NCBI GenBank assembly: GCA_014281115.1
Contig: JACONQ010000005.1
Location: 1,240,001 to 1,304,000, forward strand
Direction: 5' to 3'
DNA length: 64,000 bases
Source: Laburnicola sp. R22_1
Lineage: Eukaryota > Ascomycota > Dothideomycetes > Pleosporales > Didymosphaeriaceae
The notes beneath the pieces are model-generated. The model saw nothing but the letters and a program-made list of their open reading frames with translations. It was not told the DNA's origin and ran no database searches. Of this stretch, positions 1-11,063 are shown in pieces. The translations under genes were made by a program, and so were the position numbers. The first letter of the stretch is position 1. Each line of letters begins with the position of its first letter.

Positions 1-1072
1 GTGTGGTCGCGAACGACAAGGCGCAAAGGGGGGCCGGGCTAGCGCATGAACAGGCTTGGGACCCCAACGCGGCCTTTGGGGCAGATCGGGGGCGTGGAAT
101 TGGCTGCCTCGAGGCGCTTCGCGAGCGCAGCAGCCCACGGGCGGCGACGGTTGGAGGGTGGCGCCCTCGATGTGGAGATGGCCAGGGGTGCATGCAGGAA
201 CGCGCTGGGGACAGCCAATGCGTCGTTATCAGCGCAGAGCATGAAAACGGCGTGTCGGCCCTGGACAGGTGGGATTGATGATATTGATGAAAGAAGGGCA
301 TGCCGGAGGAGGGCGAAGATGGCGTTGCGCACCCAGTAATAGTATTAGCTTCTCGCCATGTCCGAACGTCGGACGACATTCAGCACATGGTTCTGCGCGA
401 TGAAACTCCCGCGCCGTCGACAGCGCCGGACCCCAGCACGCAGCCTGCCTCTCGTCGACGCTCAGCACCCGGCGTCTGAGCTTCTACGGGGGAATCGACC
501 GCAATTCACTGGCGGCTCGCAGCACTACAGCGGGTGGCTGCCGCGCGCATGCTACCTTTCGTTTCCGGCTCAGCGCGCTACAGTACCTTTCACATTGCGC
601 GAGCAGCTCTCCGTATGGACCTTCCTACGAGGGCGCCAAAAAGGAAGCAGGCATCCGATGCGGAAAGGGCCATCCCCACACCGAGGCAGGGGCAGCCCGC
701 GAACAGCAGGAGCAGAACGGCGCGGCAGGGACAAGGGCCTGGCCGCCTCGCTTGGCGGCCTCAATCGAGCCTTGTTCATGGCAATGAAAAAGGGGAGCGC
801 CGATGCAAGCCGCTGTCCACCTGCCGCCAGCCTTCACCAGCACCAGTCTGGGCTGAGTGGGCTCTGGACTCTGGACTCTGCCGAGCCCTGAAAACCCGTT
901 GGACCCGTGCACTCCACGTCCGCAAATGTCATCGGTGCGGAACAACATGCCACCGAGCATGCAGTCACAGCTGCAACCGTGCACTTGGCTCTTGCATGGC
1001 CGTCATGCAACACCATCTGTCACGTCGCGGGGCCATATGACATATACCGCCGATTCCATACCATAGTGGGCC
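1..1072. other. GC-rich region without a supported gene
   Basis: Several overlapping open frames of up to 177 aa exist on both strands, but none has a recognisable domain, a consistent intron pattern or protein-like composition. Overlapping long frames on both strands are expected by chance in GC-rich DNA. The right-hand part probably includes the promoter and 5' leader of VPS37. Confidence 0.5.
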
Positions 1073-1917
1073 ATGATGACATTTCGCTCACCGCGACAGT
1101 CGCAAAACTATTATCAGTTTGACCCATCCACCCCTCCTCCGCCGCCGCCAAAGCCCTCGGCGCATTCGAGCGGAACAGCAACACCGCAGACCGGTCCCCC
1201 ACTACCCCCACCGCCGGGCCAGACATCGCAGTCCCAAGGCGACGACCACCTCGCTACCAACCAGACCTACTCACAACATCCCTCACAGGCAGAACCCCGC
1301 CAGCCGTCCGTACCGCCGCCCGAAGATGGTTGGCTGCCAGATGTTTTAAAGGACAAGACGTACGTCATTGTTGAAACGCATGAAGCCGGATGCTGAACTG
1401 GACCAGGACAGTTGACCTCCACCACGTGTTGCAGACTGCTGAACTGCAGCTCGCGCTTATCCACAACCCTGACACGGCGCATCCCTCCATACTCGCGTCG
1501 ACTGCCCCGTTGCAGGCATTGCTTGCGCAGAATGTTGCGCTAGCGGAATCTCTGAAGCAACTGGAAGCCCATCTTCAGCATCAAAGAGAGAGCACGCAGT
1601 CACGATTGCTCTCCCTAAAGGCACTGGAGAGGCAATGGAGGTCGAAGCAAGCAGAGCAAGATGAGGTATTACGCGAATTCAGCCCTCCCGCGTTGTACCA
1701 GCGGTTGAATGCAGCTGTAGGAGAGCAGGAGGCGCTATGCAGAGGCCTCGAGGAAAGCTTCCTTGATGGCGAAGGCGCTGGCGGCACTGGCGCTGTTGCG
1801 AGTGAGCGAGAGGTGGCCGACTTTGTCCGGAGGCTTAGAGAAGGTCGCAAGATAGCCTACCTGCGTGCCGAGAGAAAGGAAAGATGGGATGAAGGACGAG
1901 TCGGCGGCTGGCGATGA
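1073..1917 (+). CDS. VPS37: ESCRT-I subunit Vps37 (Mod_r domain)
   Basis: Predicted 265-aa subunit of ESCRT-I, which sorts ubiquitinated membrane cargo into multivesicular endosomes. Two exons, 1073-1359 and 1407-1917, are joined by a 47-nt intron (GTACGT...CCAG) with a GCTGAAC branch site; the splice restores the frame and joins WLPDVLKDKT to TVDLHHVLQT. The first 90 residues are low complexity (poly-Pro, Ser, Gln). The C-terminal 170 residues form the long helical Mod_r region with the typical AELQLALIHNP segment and a coiled coil rich in Gln, Glu and Leu. The first of two adjacent Met codons is used as start; the second is equally possible. Length and architecture fit fungal Vps37. The frame beginning at 1390 is an intron artefact. 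Confidence 0.85.
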
Positions 1918-2434
1918 TGTGATATCAGACAAAAGGAGACCTTTGACCAGATTCAGGTTGCTTTGGAAAGCAAGCCCGCAACCACCTGCGTAACCGTGGC
2001 ATGCCCTGCGCTGTGCGCAAAAGAGCTTGCGGTGCGTAGACCGACGGCTGAAATGGCTCGAATTAAGACGCTTGTGGTGGAGCTGCGGGCTTGGCCAATA
2101 TTTTTGTGAATAACGCTCACGTCAAGTCTCCCGCGCGCTCATGCGGTGGGCACAGACATGCATGCGAATTCAAATAGGAGTTAGTCAGAAATGGAGTAGA
2201 GTGTGGCCATTACCAACCCTCAACAAAGACAAGATTGAAATCAGTTCAAACATGCTCCAGTGCGCCAGTCCGCGGATATCTTCCATCTTCCATATTTTAC
2301 AAATCTTGTCCATGATCTTTATCAAGCGTCCCCCGTCCACAACCCATATATCACCAGATCCTCCCAGCGTACAGTATCATACACGCAAAACGTCACCGCC
2401 TGCCCCCGCCATATGTGAGCCTGTATTGGTTGTG
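1918..2434. other. Convergent intergenic region
   Basis: Lies between the 3' ends of VPS37 and the mitochondrial membrane protein gene and should hold both 3' UTRs. The plus-strand frame at 2141-2605 has no recognisable domain and overlaps the minus-strand gene, so it is taken as a shadow. Nothing else seen. Confidence 0.5.
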
Positions 2435-3231
2435 CTACTCCCAAATTCCGAACCACCTCTTGACCCTCCTCCTCCGAATACCATCCTCGCCGATGTAGTA
2501 CCTCGGGTCCTCGACGTACTCTTCGCCCCTCTCCTCTGCTTCCCTGATCCTCTCCAACCGATACTGCTTCCTCTTTTCAATGTCCTCCTCCTTTTTAAGA
2601 CGTAGGTCTGCCACCACTTGTGTCTGCTGCGCCATATGCATCTTATAGACCTCGATAAAGCGGCCGAACGACTGGAGAGGGTGGCGGAAGAACTCCTTGC
2701 GAGACGGCACAAGCTCGGCGTACATAGTCTTGGACATGAAGTCCATATACCAAGCTGTTATCCCTAACATGACGAGAGTGCCCTGTGTCCTATTTAGAAT
2801 GTGTCTTAAAATTGATGCTGGAGTGAGGCGTGACGTACCATAGTAATCCATAAGTGAATGGCCTTGTTGTGGATAAACCAGTGGGAAAAGGTGCCTTCTG
2901 GACTCATCATATTCGGATACTTCTTCGTCCGCATCCGCTTCTTATCTTCCTCCGTCAAGGCAGGTCCATAGCTCCGCTGCGATGTCTCGCTCCTCGGCGT
3001 CCTCTTTCCATGCGACGGCGGTCTATATTTATCAGGCTGCGGTATTATAGGCTGCGGCTTTGCGGCTTCTTGTCTTCTTCGGAACTGTTCCGAGAGGGTC
3101 TTTGGTGTGGAGGAGGAGGCATAGCGGAGGGTTGTCCTTAATGGAAGTGGAAGCAGAGCGCGCGTTTGCGGTCGGAGGGAGAAGGGTCCTCGGGGGAAAA
3201 GAAAGCGTGGTATCGATTGTAGGGCGGCCAT
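2435..3231 (-). CDS. Conserved mitochondrial membrane protein, function unknown
   Basis: Predicted 245-aa protein from two exons (3231-2839 and 2782-2435) with a 56-nt intron (GTACGT...ACACAG) whose splice is in phase and joins LWITM to GTLVMLGITAW. The first 40 residues are rich in Arg, Leu and Ser with no acidic residues, a typical mitochondrial presequence. A basic Pro-rich segment follows, then one hydrophobic helix around residues 125-145 and a highly charged C-terminal tail (EERGEEYVEDPRYYIGEDG). The pattern matches a conserved but uncharacterised fungal protein of the inner mitochondrial membrane; I do not recognise a specific function. It is divergent from the methyltransferase gene, sharing a 328-bp upstream region. 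Confidence 0.7.
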
Positions 3232-3559
3232 TGCGTGGTTAGCACTAGGGTGTGCAGTGCGAGTGAAGTCGTGATGGGGCGGACGGGCAAGAAGTTCCTC
3301 AAAGATGCTCGGCTAGAGTTTATCCGTTCCGGCGCATTCCCCTCGGTCGGTCTTTTCTTCCTCGACAACAGCAAACTGTTTGCCTAATGCTGACGTCACA
3401 TACACATTTGTGAATGGCAATGACATATATTGCGAACACCTATAAACACACGAAGAGGAAACTCCAAGCTTTGATTTACTTCCTCACTACAGACTAACAG
3501 TGAGCTCCACACAGCAACTAACGCGTGTATAGTTCTAACGCATCGGATCTCAGGTCGCA
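3232..3559. other. Divergent promoter region
   Basis: A 328-bp spacer separates the start codons of the mitochondrial membrane protein (minus) and the methyltransferase (plus), so both promoters must lie here. It is moderately AT-rich around 3390-3500. No specific factor site can be called with confidence. Confidence 0.5.
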
Positions 3560-4522
3560 ATGCCTTCCGCACCTCCCTCGTTTGGCTCGCAAGAATACTG
3601 GAATGATCGCTTCACGTCCAACTCCAACCCCTTCGAATGGCTCGAAGCGCCCACTGTGCTTGACTCGTATATCGTGGATGCTTTGCAGCAGACTACCGAT
3701 TCGAACCCGCAATTGCTACAGATCGGGTGTGGTACCTCGTTACTGTCTTTCCATCTGCGCGCACACGTGAAAAGTCCAGAGCAGATTCACAATCTTGACT
3801 ACTCTGATGTTGCCATCGGAATAGGGAAGAAACGGGAGGTCGACATTTTCATAAAGGAGCAGTCTGCACCCTCATCATACATGAAATGGTCGTCAGCGAA
3901 CCTCTTGGATTATCATTCACTGCTTGAGGCGTGTCAGCCATCCAAGTACTCTGTCATCGTAGACAAGTCAACCTCCGATTCAATAGCCTGTTCGGACGAC
4001 CTCTACGTTCCGCTGCCATATCACGTCGTCACGGCCCCAAAACGATCAAGGACGGTCCTTACTCATTCTTCTGAACCTATACACCCTCTCCATGTAATGG
4101 CTATCCACCTTGCGCTTGTTGCGAAACCGAAAACTCGTTGGATATCGCTGTCGTATTCCATGGATCGATTTCCTTTCCTGCAGTCTCCCTCGTCACACTC
4201 GGTAGCCGAAATGTCAACGTCTACGAAGGGTATTACATCTGCCAATGATTCCTCGCAAGAAGGGAGTCCTGAGATCACTACTGGGTCAGACAACTCAGAG
4301 AAACAAATGAGCTTGGACGATGATTTGGACGACATTCCGCAGGAAGTCATCGACATTGGCTTGCCCGATCCTGGCACTCTCTGGAGGTTAATTGGCAAGT
4401 ACGAAATCGAACCTCCACCATCTCCTGGACCATCGCACCATAGTGGAACGACACATCGACCAAAAATCTTGCATTGGATCTACGTGCTAGAGAGAACCGA
4501 TGTGCCACTCTTCACTCGATAA
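3560..4522 (+). CDS. SAM-dependent methyltransferase, EEF1AKMT4/METTL13-like
   Basis: Intronless 320-aa protein. The N-terminus YWNDRF and the downstream FEWL are characteristic of the METTL13/EEF1AKMT4 group, many of which methylate translation elongation factor 1A. Motif I reads LLQIGCGTSLLS (about residues 52-63), the usual glycine-rich SAM loop; the acidic motif II Asp follows in HNLDYSDVAI; the post-loop VDKSTSDSIAC matches the family's DKGTLDA-type motif. The C-terminal 90 residues contain an acidic Ser/Thr-rich insert (residues about 215-265) before the final strand HWIYVLER. Substrate is inferred from family only. The gene converges on the broken membrane protein gene, with only 61 bp between their stop codons. 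Confidence 0.72.
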   Translation: MPSAPPSFGSQEYWNDRFTSNSNPFEWLEAPTVLDSYIVDALQQTTDSNPQLLQIGCGTSLLSFHLRAHVKSPEQIHNLDYSDVAIGIGKKREVDIFIKEQSAPSSYMKWSSANLLDYHSLLEACQPSKYSVIVDKSTSDSIACSDDLYVPLPYHVVTAPKRSRTVLTHSSEPIHPLHVMAIHLALVAKPKTRWISLSYSMDRFPFLQSPSSHSVAEMSTSTKGITSANDSSQEGSPEITTGSDNSEKQMSLDDDLDDIPQEVIDIGLPDPGTLWRLIGKYEIEPPPSPGPSHHSGTTHRPKILHWIYVLERTDVPLFTR

Positions 4523-4583
4523 CGTCTTATAGAAGCTCAATGCGATCGTCGGAATTTTCTTATCTACTTTCAGTGCCGGCACA

Positions 4584-6681
4584 TCAGCTGTACACTCCAG
4601 GGGCCCAACTTCTCCGACTCTCCATTTCATCCCTCCCCTGAAAAAATATGTCTACCTGATTCGGTTCGCCCTCTTTTCCCTCGCGATAGTCATACCTGAG
4701 TCTCTTCCACAGCAACTTGCGATGGTTTTTGATTTCATCACCACTCATATTCATGCCTGTCTTGCCAGGAATACGATCCATCACAGGCTTCAGAAGCATG
4801 GCCATGCTCATGAAACTTTCGTCGCGGACGATAGACTTGTTTGCGAAATTGATCAACAACATGAGAGCGGCGAACTGGATGAAGCAGGTTCCACCGAGTA
4901 GTCCCAGAATATACGGCCAGTCGACGTTCAGCTGCTGACCTTGGACGGGCTGCGAGTACTGGTTCGCGACCTCGTAGCGATACCGTGATCGTCGAAAGCA
5001 GCAATAGCCCCGATTGCGTATCGCGCCAGCAAGTCTTCCACGTCCTTCATCTCCACCATCTTATCTGGACTCCATCTGCTGTCTCTGAGGTAGCTTCGAG
5101 CCTGCCTTGAGCGCCAGTCCTCCTTGAACCATCCCGTCCAGGCAATTGCCCCGGTAGCAATTCTAGCAAATTCGTCGTTGGCGTATATATGTGATTCATC
5201 TTCCGCGGAGAGGTCAGTAAATTCGGAGGAGTCGCCCTTTGTGGTAGATATGGTGGAATTGCAGCGGAAGAGAGATGAATTCTTGATCGTTGTGTTTTCG
5301 GCGGCCTCTTGGAAGACGGTGAAGTTTGTGCAGCGCGGGCCGCATCCTTCATACGTGGAGCCGATCCAATTGAGACAACCTCCTGAAGTATAGCCAAGGA
5401 GCCAATAGTAGTCCCAGTCCTTGCCTTCTTCCTGGGGTGATGTTAGATTCTGCAGACTGAAAGGTTGTGAAGTTTCATACCTTTCCTTCTATATATATGT
5501 CTCCTTCCTCGTCATACATAGTTGTATACGAGTCTCCAGCTGCTGGCAGGACGCACTCGCCTGTATGGCCCTCATCGACACGATATAATCCTGGAATTGA
5601 TGCTGCGGATTACGATTATAAAATCTGTACTCCCAGAGTCCACTGTCGTTGTACAATGGTGTCCCGGGCAGGCTCGACAGGTCCGCCTGCGATGTCTCGT
5701 TCAACGGGAATTCTGGGTACACAACAGCCTCCATGCCGTGCATCCACGCCGCTTCCATGGACGTGATGTTGGGCCACCAGTTCTCGTCGCCCTTGTTCGT
5801 GCTCCACTTGCTGAGATCTGCGACGATTACGTTGTCATAGGTCATGAGCGGGGCAGCATCTGATGCTTCGACGGGCCAAAAGAGGGACAGCGCCGCCACA
5901 AGAACCTGCGCAGCTACGTTGATTAGGATCCATAAGAGGCAGGCGATCCAGGTGAAACGGGTTCCATCATCACGAGCTTCACGGAACCACGGCAGTTTGC
6001 GAAGAAGTTTAACCTTCCGAATGCCGGGTAAAGAGATGATCATGAGTTTTCCGACTTTGGTGAGAGTTTCCAGACCCAGGATCAAATCGAAGACTTCCAG
6101 TGAGACGTAGCGTCTCGTCAGGAGATACCAGCGCAGAATGACGGCGTATCTTTTGAGCGAGGACGCCAGATTGAGACCGAGGCCAAGGGATAGACCGAGC
6201 ATGAGGGCATTGAAGATGCGCACTTGGGTCTTGCTGAGGATGAGAGGCTCGCGGTGAAGCCGATGAGGATGCTGAGGCCAAGCGTGATGAGGAATCGGTA
6301 GGCGCCGGTTTTGAAGATGATTTTGCGCGATGTGTGGTGGTCTTAGTGCTTTGCGGATAGGAGCGAGCGGGTGTCGCTGTCGTTGGTTGAGCCGTAACCA
6401 CCGGCGCCCAGGTAGCCGTAGTCGCCTTCGGTTTTCGTGGGAGAGTTTGTGGGCATTGGTTCGTCTAGGTGCTCAGGTGCGAAGTCGGGCGATTCAGCGC
6501 GGATTTCTGGTGGGTCGTAGAGTCTGTCATATGTAGTTGATGAGCCATCTGGAAGCAAAGGTGGTCGGGGAGGTGATGGGTTTCGAGATGATGGGCTTGG
6601 AGGCGATGGCGATGCTTCGACGTCGCTTCCTGTATTTTGTGTACGGTCAAGAGATTTCGCGTTATCTTGAGCAGATTCCAT
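4584..6681 (-). pseudogene. Multi-pass fungal membrane protein, disrupted by stop and frameshifts
   Basis: Translating the minus strand gives a recognisable fungal integral membrane protein spread over three frames. The N-terminal disordered region (6681-6346, Pro/Ser-rich) ends at an in-frame TAA (6345-6343), after which the same frame continues into KIIFKTGAYRFLITLG. A frameshift near 6225-6240 moves into FNALMLGLSLGLGLNLASS and a transmembrane block to about 5510. A second shift there leads to DEEGDIYIEGK and a 49-nt intron (5480-5432). A long extracellular-like, Cys- and Asn-rich segment follows, and a third shift near 4980 enters the last membrane helix and basic tail, ending at 4584. 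About four membrane segments are visible. The coding sequence remains protein-like throughout, so decay is recent or the sequence has errors. Function of the family is unknown to me. Confidence 0.68.
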
Positions 6682-8664
6682 AGCCTCTACCTCGCGAACG
6701 ACAAAGCTCCTTCGAGTAGCGAATGAAAGGGAAGATGACGGTCACTGTGAGGGTCGATGGTCTTTAAAGAAGTATCCTTCCACTACTTCCGCCAGTTCGA
6801 AACAGAGGAGTAGGTAGCAAGCGTATAAAACTCCTTGGGGAGTGCTTTGATACAATGGTAGACGCAGGAGGTGTTACGCGGAGCCGCCTGATGCCTGAGG
6901 TGGCGAAAGTTGGGGTCCAAAAGATGCGGTATCAGCCACGCCCAACCCTCCACAATTGCGTGTCGTATTGATAGGATTAGTTAAAGACGTAAAAACTAAG
7001 GCGTGGGGCCTGTGTCAAAATATAAACGAGCACAAGTCTTAGCACGGCTATTGTCCAATTTTTTTTTTTTCGCAAGAAATGGCAGTATGTAGAAAAAAAG
7101 CAAATGGGTAGTCCTACGCCAGATATGGAAGGAACCTCGAGGACGATGGGGGCGGCTTATAGACCTCGGGAGTCATGAATCATAGACCAGCATCTCGTTG
7201 CCTCGTTTGATAATGTTCTAAATAAATATCGGAGCCATCCTAAATGCGCAAACAGTATGTTCCTTAGTTTTAAGTTCATTGGAGCTCCTCGTGGGATGGC
7301 TTTCTTGGAACCCTAGGATTCGTCGAGGGAGACTAGCGGTAGAGACAGCAAATGATGCCTAAACTACGCTGATGTTAGCGGTAGGTTAGCTTGGGGGCCA
7401 AAGCATGCATCAAATACGAAGCTCCAGCCTCGCCGAGGTCGGTCTGGTCCGAGGCCAAGTTGATCCAGGGAATTTTGGCCGGGAGCTGGAAATTCGGGAT
7501 TTTTAGAGCTCAAAGATCGGGAATTTGGGAGCTGAAAAGGTTGACATGCGCAAGTTGCGGCTTTTCTGGCTTTCTGTTGGCTCGGGTGTTACACAAAACA
7601 ATACACCGTAGATTGGGAAAAACATTCTCCCACCTTACCTATGATCTCAGAACATCGGGTAGAAGCGTCTGAGTCAAGAACAGTAAGCGGGCGAATGAGA
7701 TGGGATGAAAGAATGCATGTCGTTTAAACAAGCTCTTAGAAGCCGCAAGTGCAATCCTGCGGTAGACAGCCTTGGTAAGATCTAACAGCGGAGTATCGAT
7801 TAAAGGCACTCTGAGGTTTGCGATGATCTTCCTGTTTGTCTCGTGGTGTTGATTTCTAGTGGGAACTTGGAAGACGGCAAGTCGAGCTAACTAGAGCCGA
7901 ACCCGAACGGTCCGAACCTATTTCCCCCGCCCCGCTTTTTTATCAACATCATTGTTCACAGTTCATCACTCATGCTTGCTCAACCTAACATCATATATGT
8001 ACTATGCGGTACAGAAACTTTGGCGATTTTTAAAGGTAATCCATGCTATGGAAGCTCCACGTGTCGCCTGCTTCAGCACACGGCACCAGATAAATCGCTG
8101 ACGCAAGTTCGACGAGGCTCAGGTGACCTTTCAAGAGCCCTGAATCTTGTCTCGTTCGCCCGACAAGACTACTAGCAATACCTCCAATCATACAAGTGGT
8201 TCATATGCCGCATGATATTGTGCTGGTGGTGTCTAGAGTTCCATCGCCGAATCCATCGTCGAATCAGTAGCCGTCGGGTTCGTTAGCGGTCGCAATGCTG
8301 CAACATCAGGACACCAATTGCCGTGGCTGTCAACAAATAACCTGCACGCCCCGCATCAACCCACCATTCACGGTTCTTCCGATTCGCTGGCTGATGCATC
8401 CATGATGCGTCGCCGTTCGTGGTGGTCAGGTGTAATCCGATTCCGGCCTCGGATGGACGTCCTTGCGCGGTCGTGTTACTGTATACCCAGTTCTTGGCCG
8501 TAGTAATATGTCGCCCTGCAGCAGTCCTCAGGTTCATGTCTATAAGGAAGCCCAGCTTTCGCCTCATATCGCTTTCTCTCATCTTCTCGTGAGCGGTCGA
8601 CTTGTGTCTCCTTTTTCGAGTTCCATCGAAATCAGTGTTTGGATAAGGACTCTGATCCTCGACA
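6682..8664. other. Gene-free spacer upstream of the P450
   Basis: About 2 kb with only short frames (at most 93 aa) that show no domain. It contains a T-run near 7060-7070 and imprecise short repeats of a GGGAATTT/GGGAGCTG type around 7460-7540. The long minus-strand frame at 8283-8825 overlaps the first P450 exon and is a shadow. Nothing else is supported. Confidence 0.45.
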
Positions 8665-10453
8665 ATGGCTGCCTTTACTTTGATCGTTGTGCTCATTGTC
8701 ATGTACTTTTTGTACGAGCTTTGGCGAATCTTATACAATGCGTATTTCCATCCTTTGGCCAAGTTCCCTGGACCCTGGTGGGCCGGTGCTTCACCCCTAT
8801 ATGAGGCATACTTCGATATTGTCAAAGGCGGCCGTTACTTCGCAGAGGTGGAAGCGATGCATTCACGCTATGGTATGATATCCGAGTCGCCTAGGATATC
8901 TCTTTGTTAACCACCATAGGACCTATTGTGCGGGTAACTCCAACGGAGCTTTCCATCTACGATGCAGAGTTCTACGAGAAGATATATGGTGGCACTGGTG
9001 AGTGGCCCGGGGAGAACATTCCAACCTTCAGTGACTAACTGGTAGATCTAATATCAAGCTGATCGACGCGATATTGATCCATCCTTAGCAAATCTATCAA
9101 CCTGTCGCACTTCAGTAATCTCTACCGTCGACCACGACCACCATCGAGTCCGCCGTATACCGCTCCTCAACTTTTTCTCGAAACAAGCCGTTACAAGGCT
9201 GGAGCCGTTTGTCTGGTCCAAGGTATCGACGCTCGTCAACAAGCTCAAGCACGCACACAAGTCAGGGAAGGTGATTAGGACCATGGATGTTTATGGTTCT
9301 CTGACAACGGACGTCATCAGTCATTATGGCTACGGCGAGAGCTTCAACCAACTCGGGAAGGATGACGACGACGAGTTTGACCCACACTTTCTCCGCGCTG
9401 TAAGCGGTCTATTGTTTGCCTCACATATAACGTTGCATTTTCCGCTCCTAGGAGATTTCATAAGGAGCTTGCCAACACGTTTGGTTGAGTTCACGAGCCA
9501 GGGTTTTGCGGGGGCCAATCATCTTCGCAGGTGGTGTGCCGACTGTGGAACTAAAGCTCTACTATCAATGCAGCCAGGAGCCAAAGAACCTTCGTTGAAA
9601 CCAAACACGATCTTCGAAGCTCTACTTAGCCCCACCATGGCGCCGGAGGAGCGAACACTCGAACGACTGACTGATGAAGGAGTCGTCATTATGAGTGCAG
9701 GATTGGAAACAACGGCGCGCTTTTTGACAAACATTACCTGCCATCTGCTTCTCAATCCGGACATCTTATCGCGACTTCGGACCGAATTGAAAGCTGCCAT
9801 GCCGGTGCCGGATGCTTGTCCATCATGGAGTGTGCTTGAAAAAATGCCTTATATGGTCAGTACGTACCCTACACTACCACGATTCGTGACTAATTCGGGG
9901 TTACAGTCCGCCGTCATCAGCGAAGGGCTTCGATGCGAAAAAACCATGGCAAACAGATTTTCGCGAGTGATCCTAGAGCCTCTTCCGTACAAGGACTGGG
10001 TCATTCCGGCGAATGTTAGTCACTTTGAACCACACTCGATCTCAAGCTAACATGAAACAAAGACATCGATCGGTTGCTATCCCTATCTACAGAATAACCA
10101 CGCCGACGTCTTTCCCGAGCCTGAGAAGTTCAGGCCGGAGCGCTGGATCGAGGCGCGCGAGCAGGGCGTCAATTTGAACAAGTATCTAGGCACATTCACA
10201 AAGGGCGGCCGAATGTGCATCGGGATCAAGTAGGCGTTGTGCTTCTACATACAACAACGCATAACTAATTGGTTGTAGTCTCGCCTACGCGGAGCTGTTC
10301 CTGACAGTTGCTGCCACCTTCCGTAATTTCGACATGGAGCTTGTCGACTCCGGGCTCGAAAACATCATCGCCTATCGCGCCTATACCCTCGGGTTCACCA
10401 AAGATTACGATTTCGGTATCAAAGTCAGAATCACTAAGGTCCTGGAAGAGTAG
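8665..10453 (+). CDS. Cytochrome P450 monooxygenase, trichodiene-oxygenase-like (CYP58-type) group
   Basis: Six exons (8665-8872, 8920-8997, 9059-9855, 9907-10014, 10063-10229, 10279-10453) give a 510-aa microsomal P450, normal length for the family. An N-terminal membrane anchor (residues 2-20) is followed by the Pro-rich FHPLAKFPGPWW hinge. The I-helix oxygen-binding motif AGLETT lies at about 309-314, the K-helix ExxR as EGLR near 366, the PERW motif near 425, and the heme loop FTKGGRMCIG with the cysteine ligand near 449. All introns have GT-AG ends and restore phase; the 51-nt third intron is itself in frame and stop-free. Sequence style resembles trichodiene oxygenase and related E-class group I enzymes, but the substrate is unknown and no terpene cyclase or PKS is nearby. 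Confidence 0.88.
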
Positions 10454-11063
10454 TCGCGACCAGTCGACGCTGTCATACTCATGGATTCTGTCATGACCTG
10501 AATGATGTCGGTCTATTTGTCTACCCATGAATCTCACGGCGTGTGCCAGGGATGATGTTGGCTTTTCTCCATTGGCTCCTCGTTTCTTTAGCAACCACCG
10601 CGGGGCGCAGCTCCGACCTCAATCTTCGCTTTCTTTGTTTATCTACGGAGCTTTTGTTGGTAGTGCCGAACTAAAACTCTTGTCAACCAGAATGCAAATA
10701 GTTATTTCTTTCTGCTGTGAATCTGTCCAGATAAGTTCCTGCCAACGATGCTCGGTCTCTTGAGGTTAATACTTAGGAAGCTACTCCTAAAACAGCTATC
10801 AACGTCCGCTGACGCATACACAGCGCAGCCAGACTAGCTATTGTTGTGTGATGTGAAAAAGACAGTTTATGCACCGGTGTCTAGAAACTTTTTATTCATC
10901 TGGTATTTGTACATTGGCTTCGTAACGTACAGCCTCTAGTGCGTGAGGGTTGTCGTGCGCGCATTAGTGATAACCGCCTGTGCATCTCACTCGTCGATGA
11001 GATCTGAAGTCCATCGACATAGTCTAGGTTATCCATCCACTAATGACACACAGAAGCGGTCGC
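10454..11063. other. Convergent intergenic region
   Basis: Holds the 3' ends of the P450 and aldo-keto reductase genes. Only short frames without domains are present. No transposon end or RNA gene was seen. Confidence 0.5.

Noticed and set aside
39..1040. Overlapping frames of up to 177 aa on both strands at the left end
   Set aside because: No domain, no intron model and mutual overlap on both strands in GC-rich DNA; chance frames.
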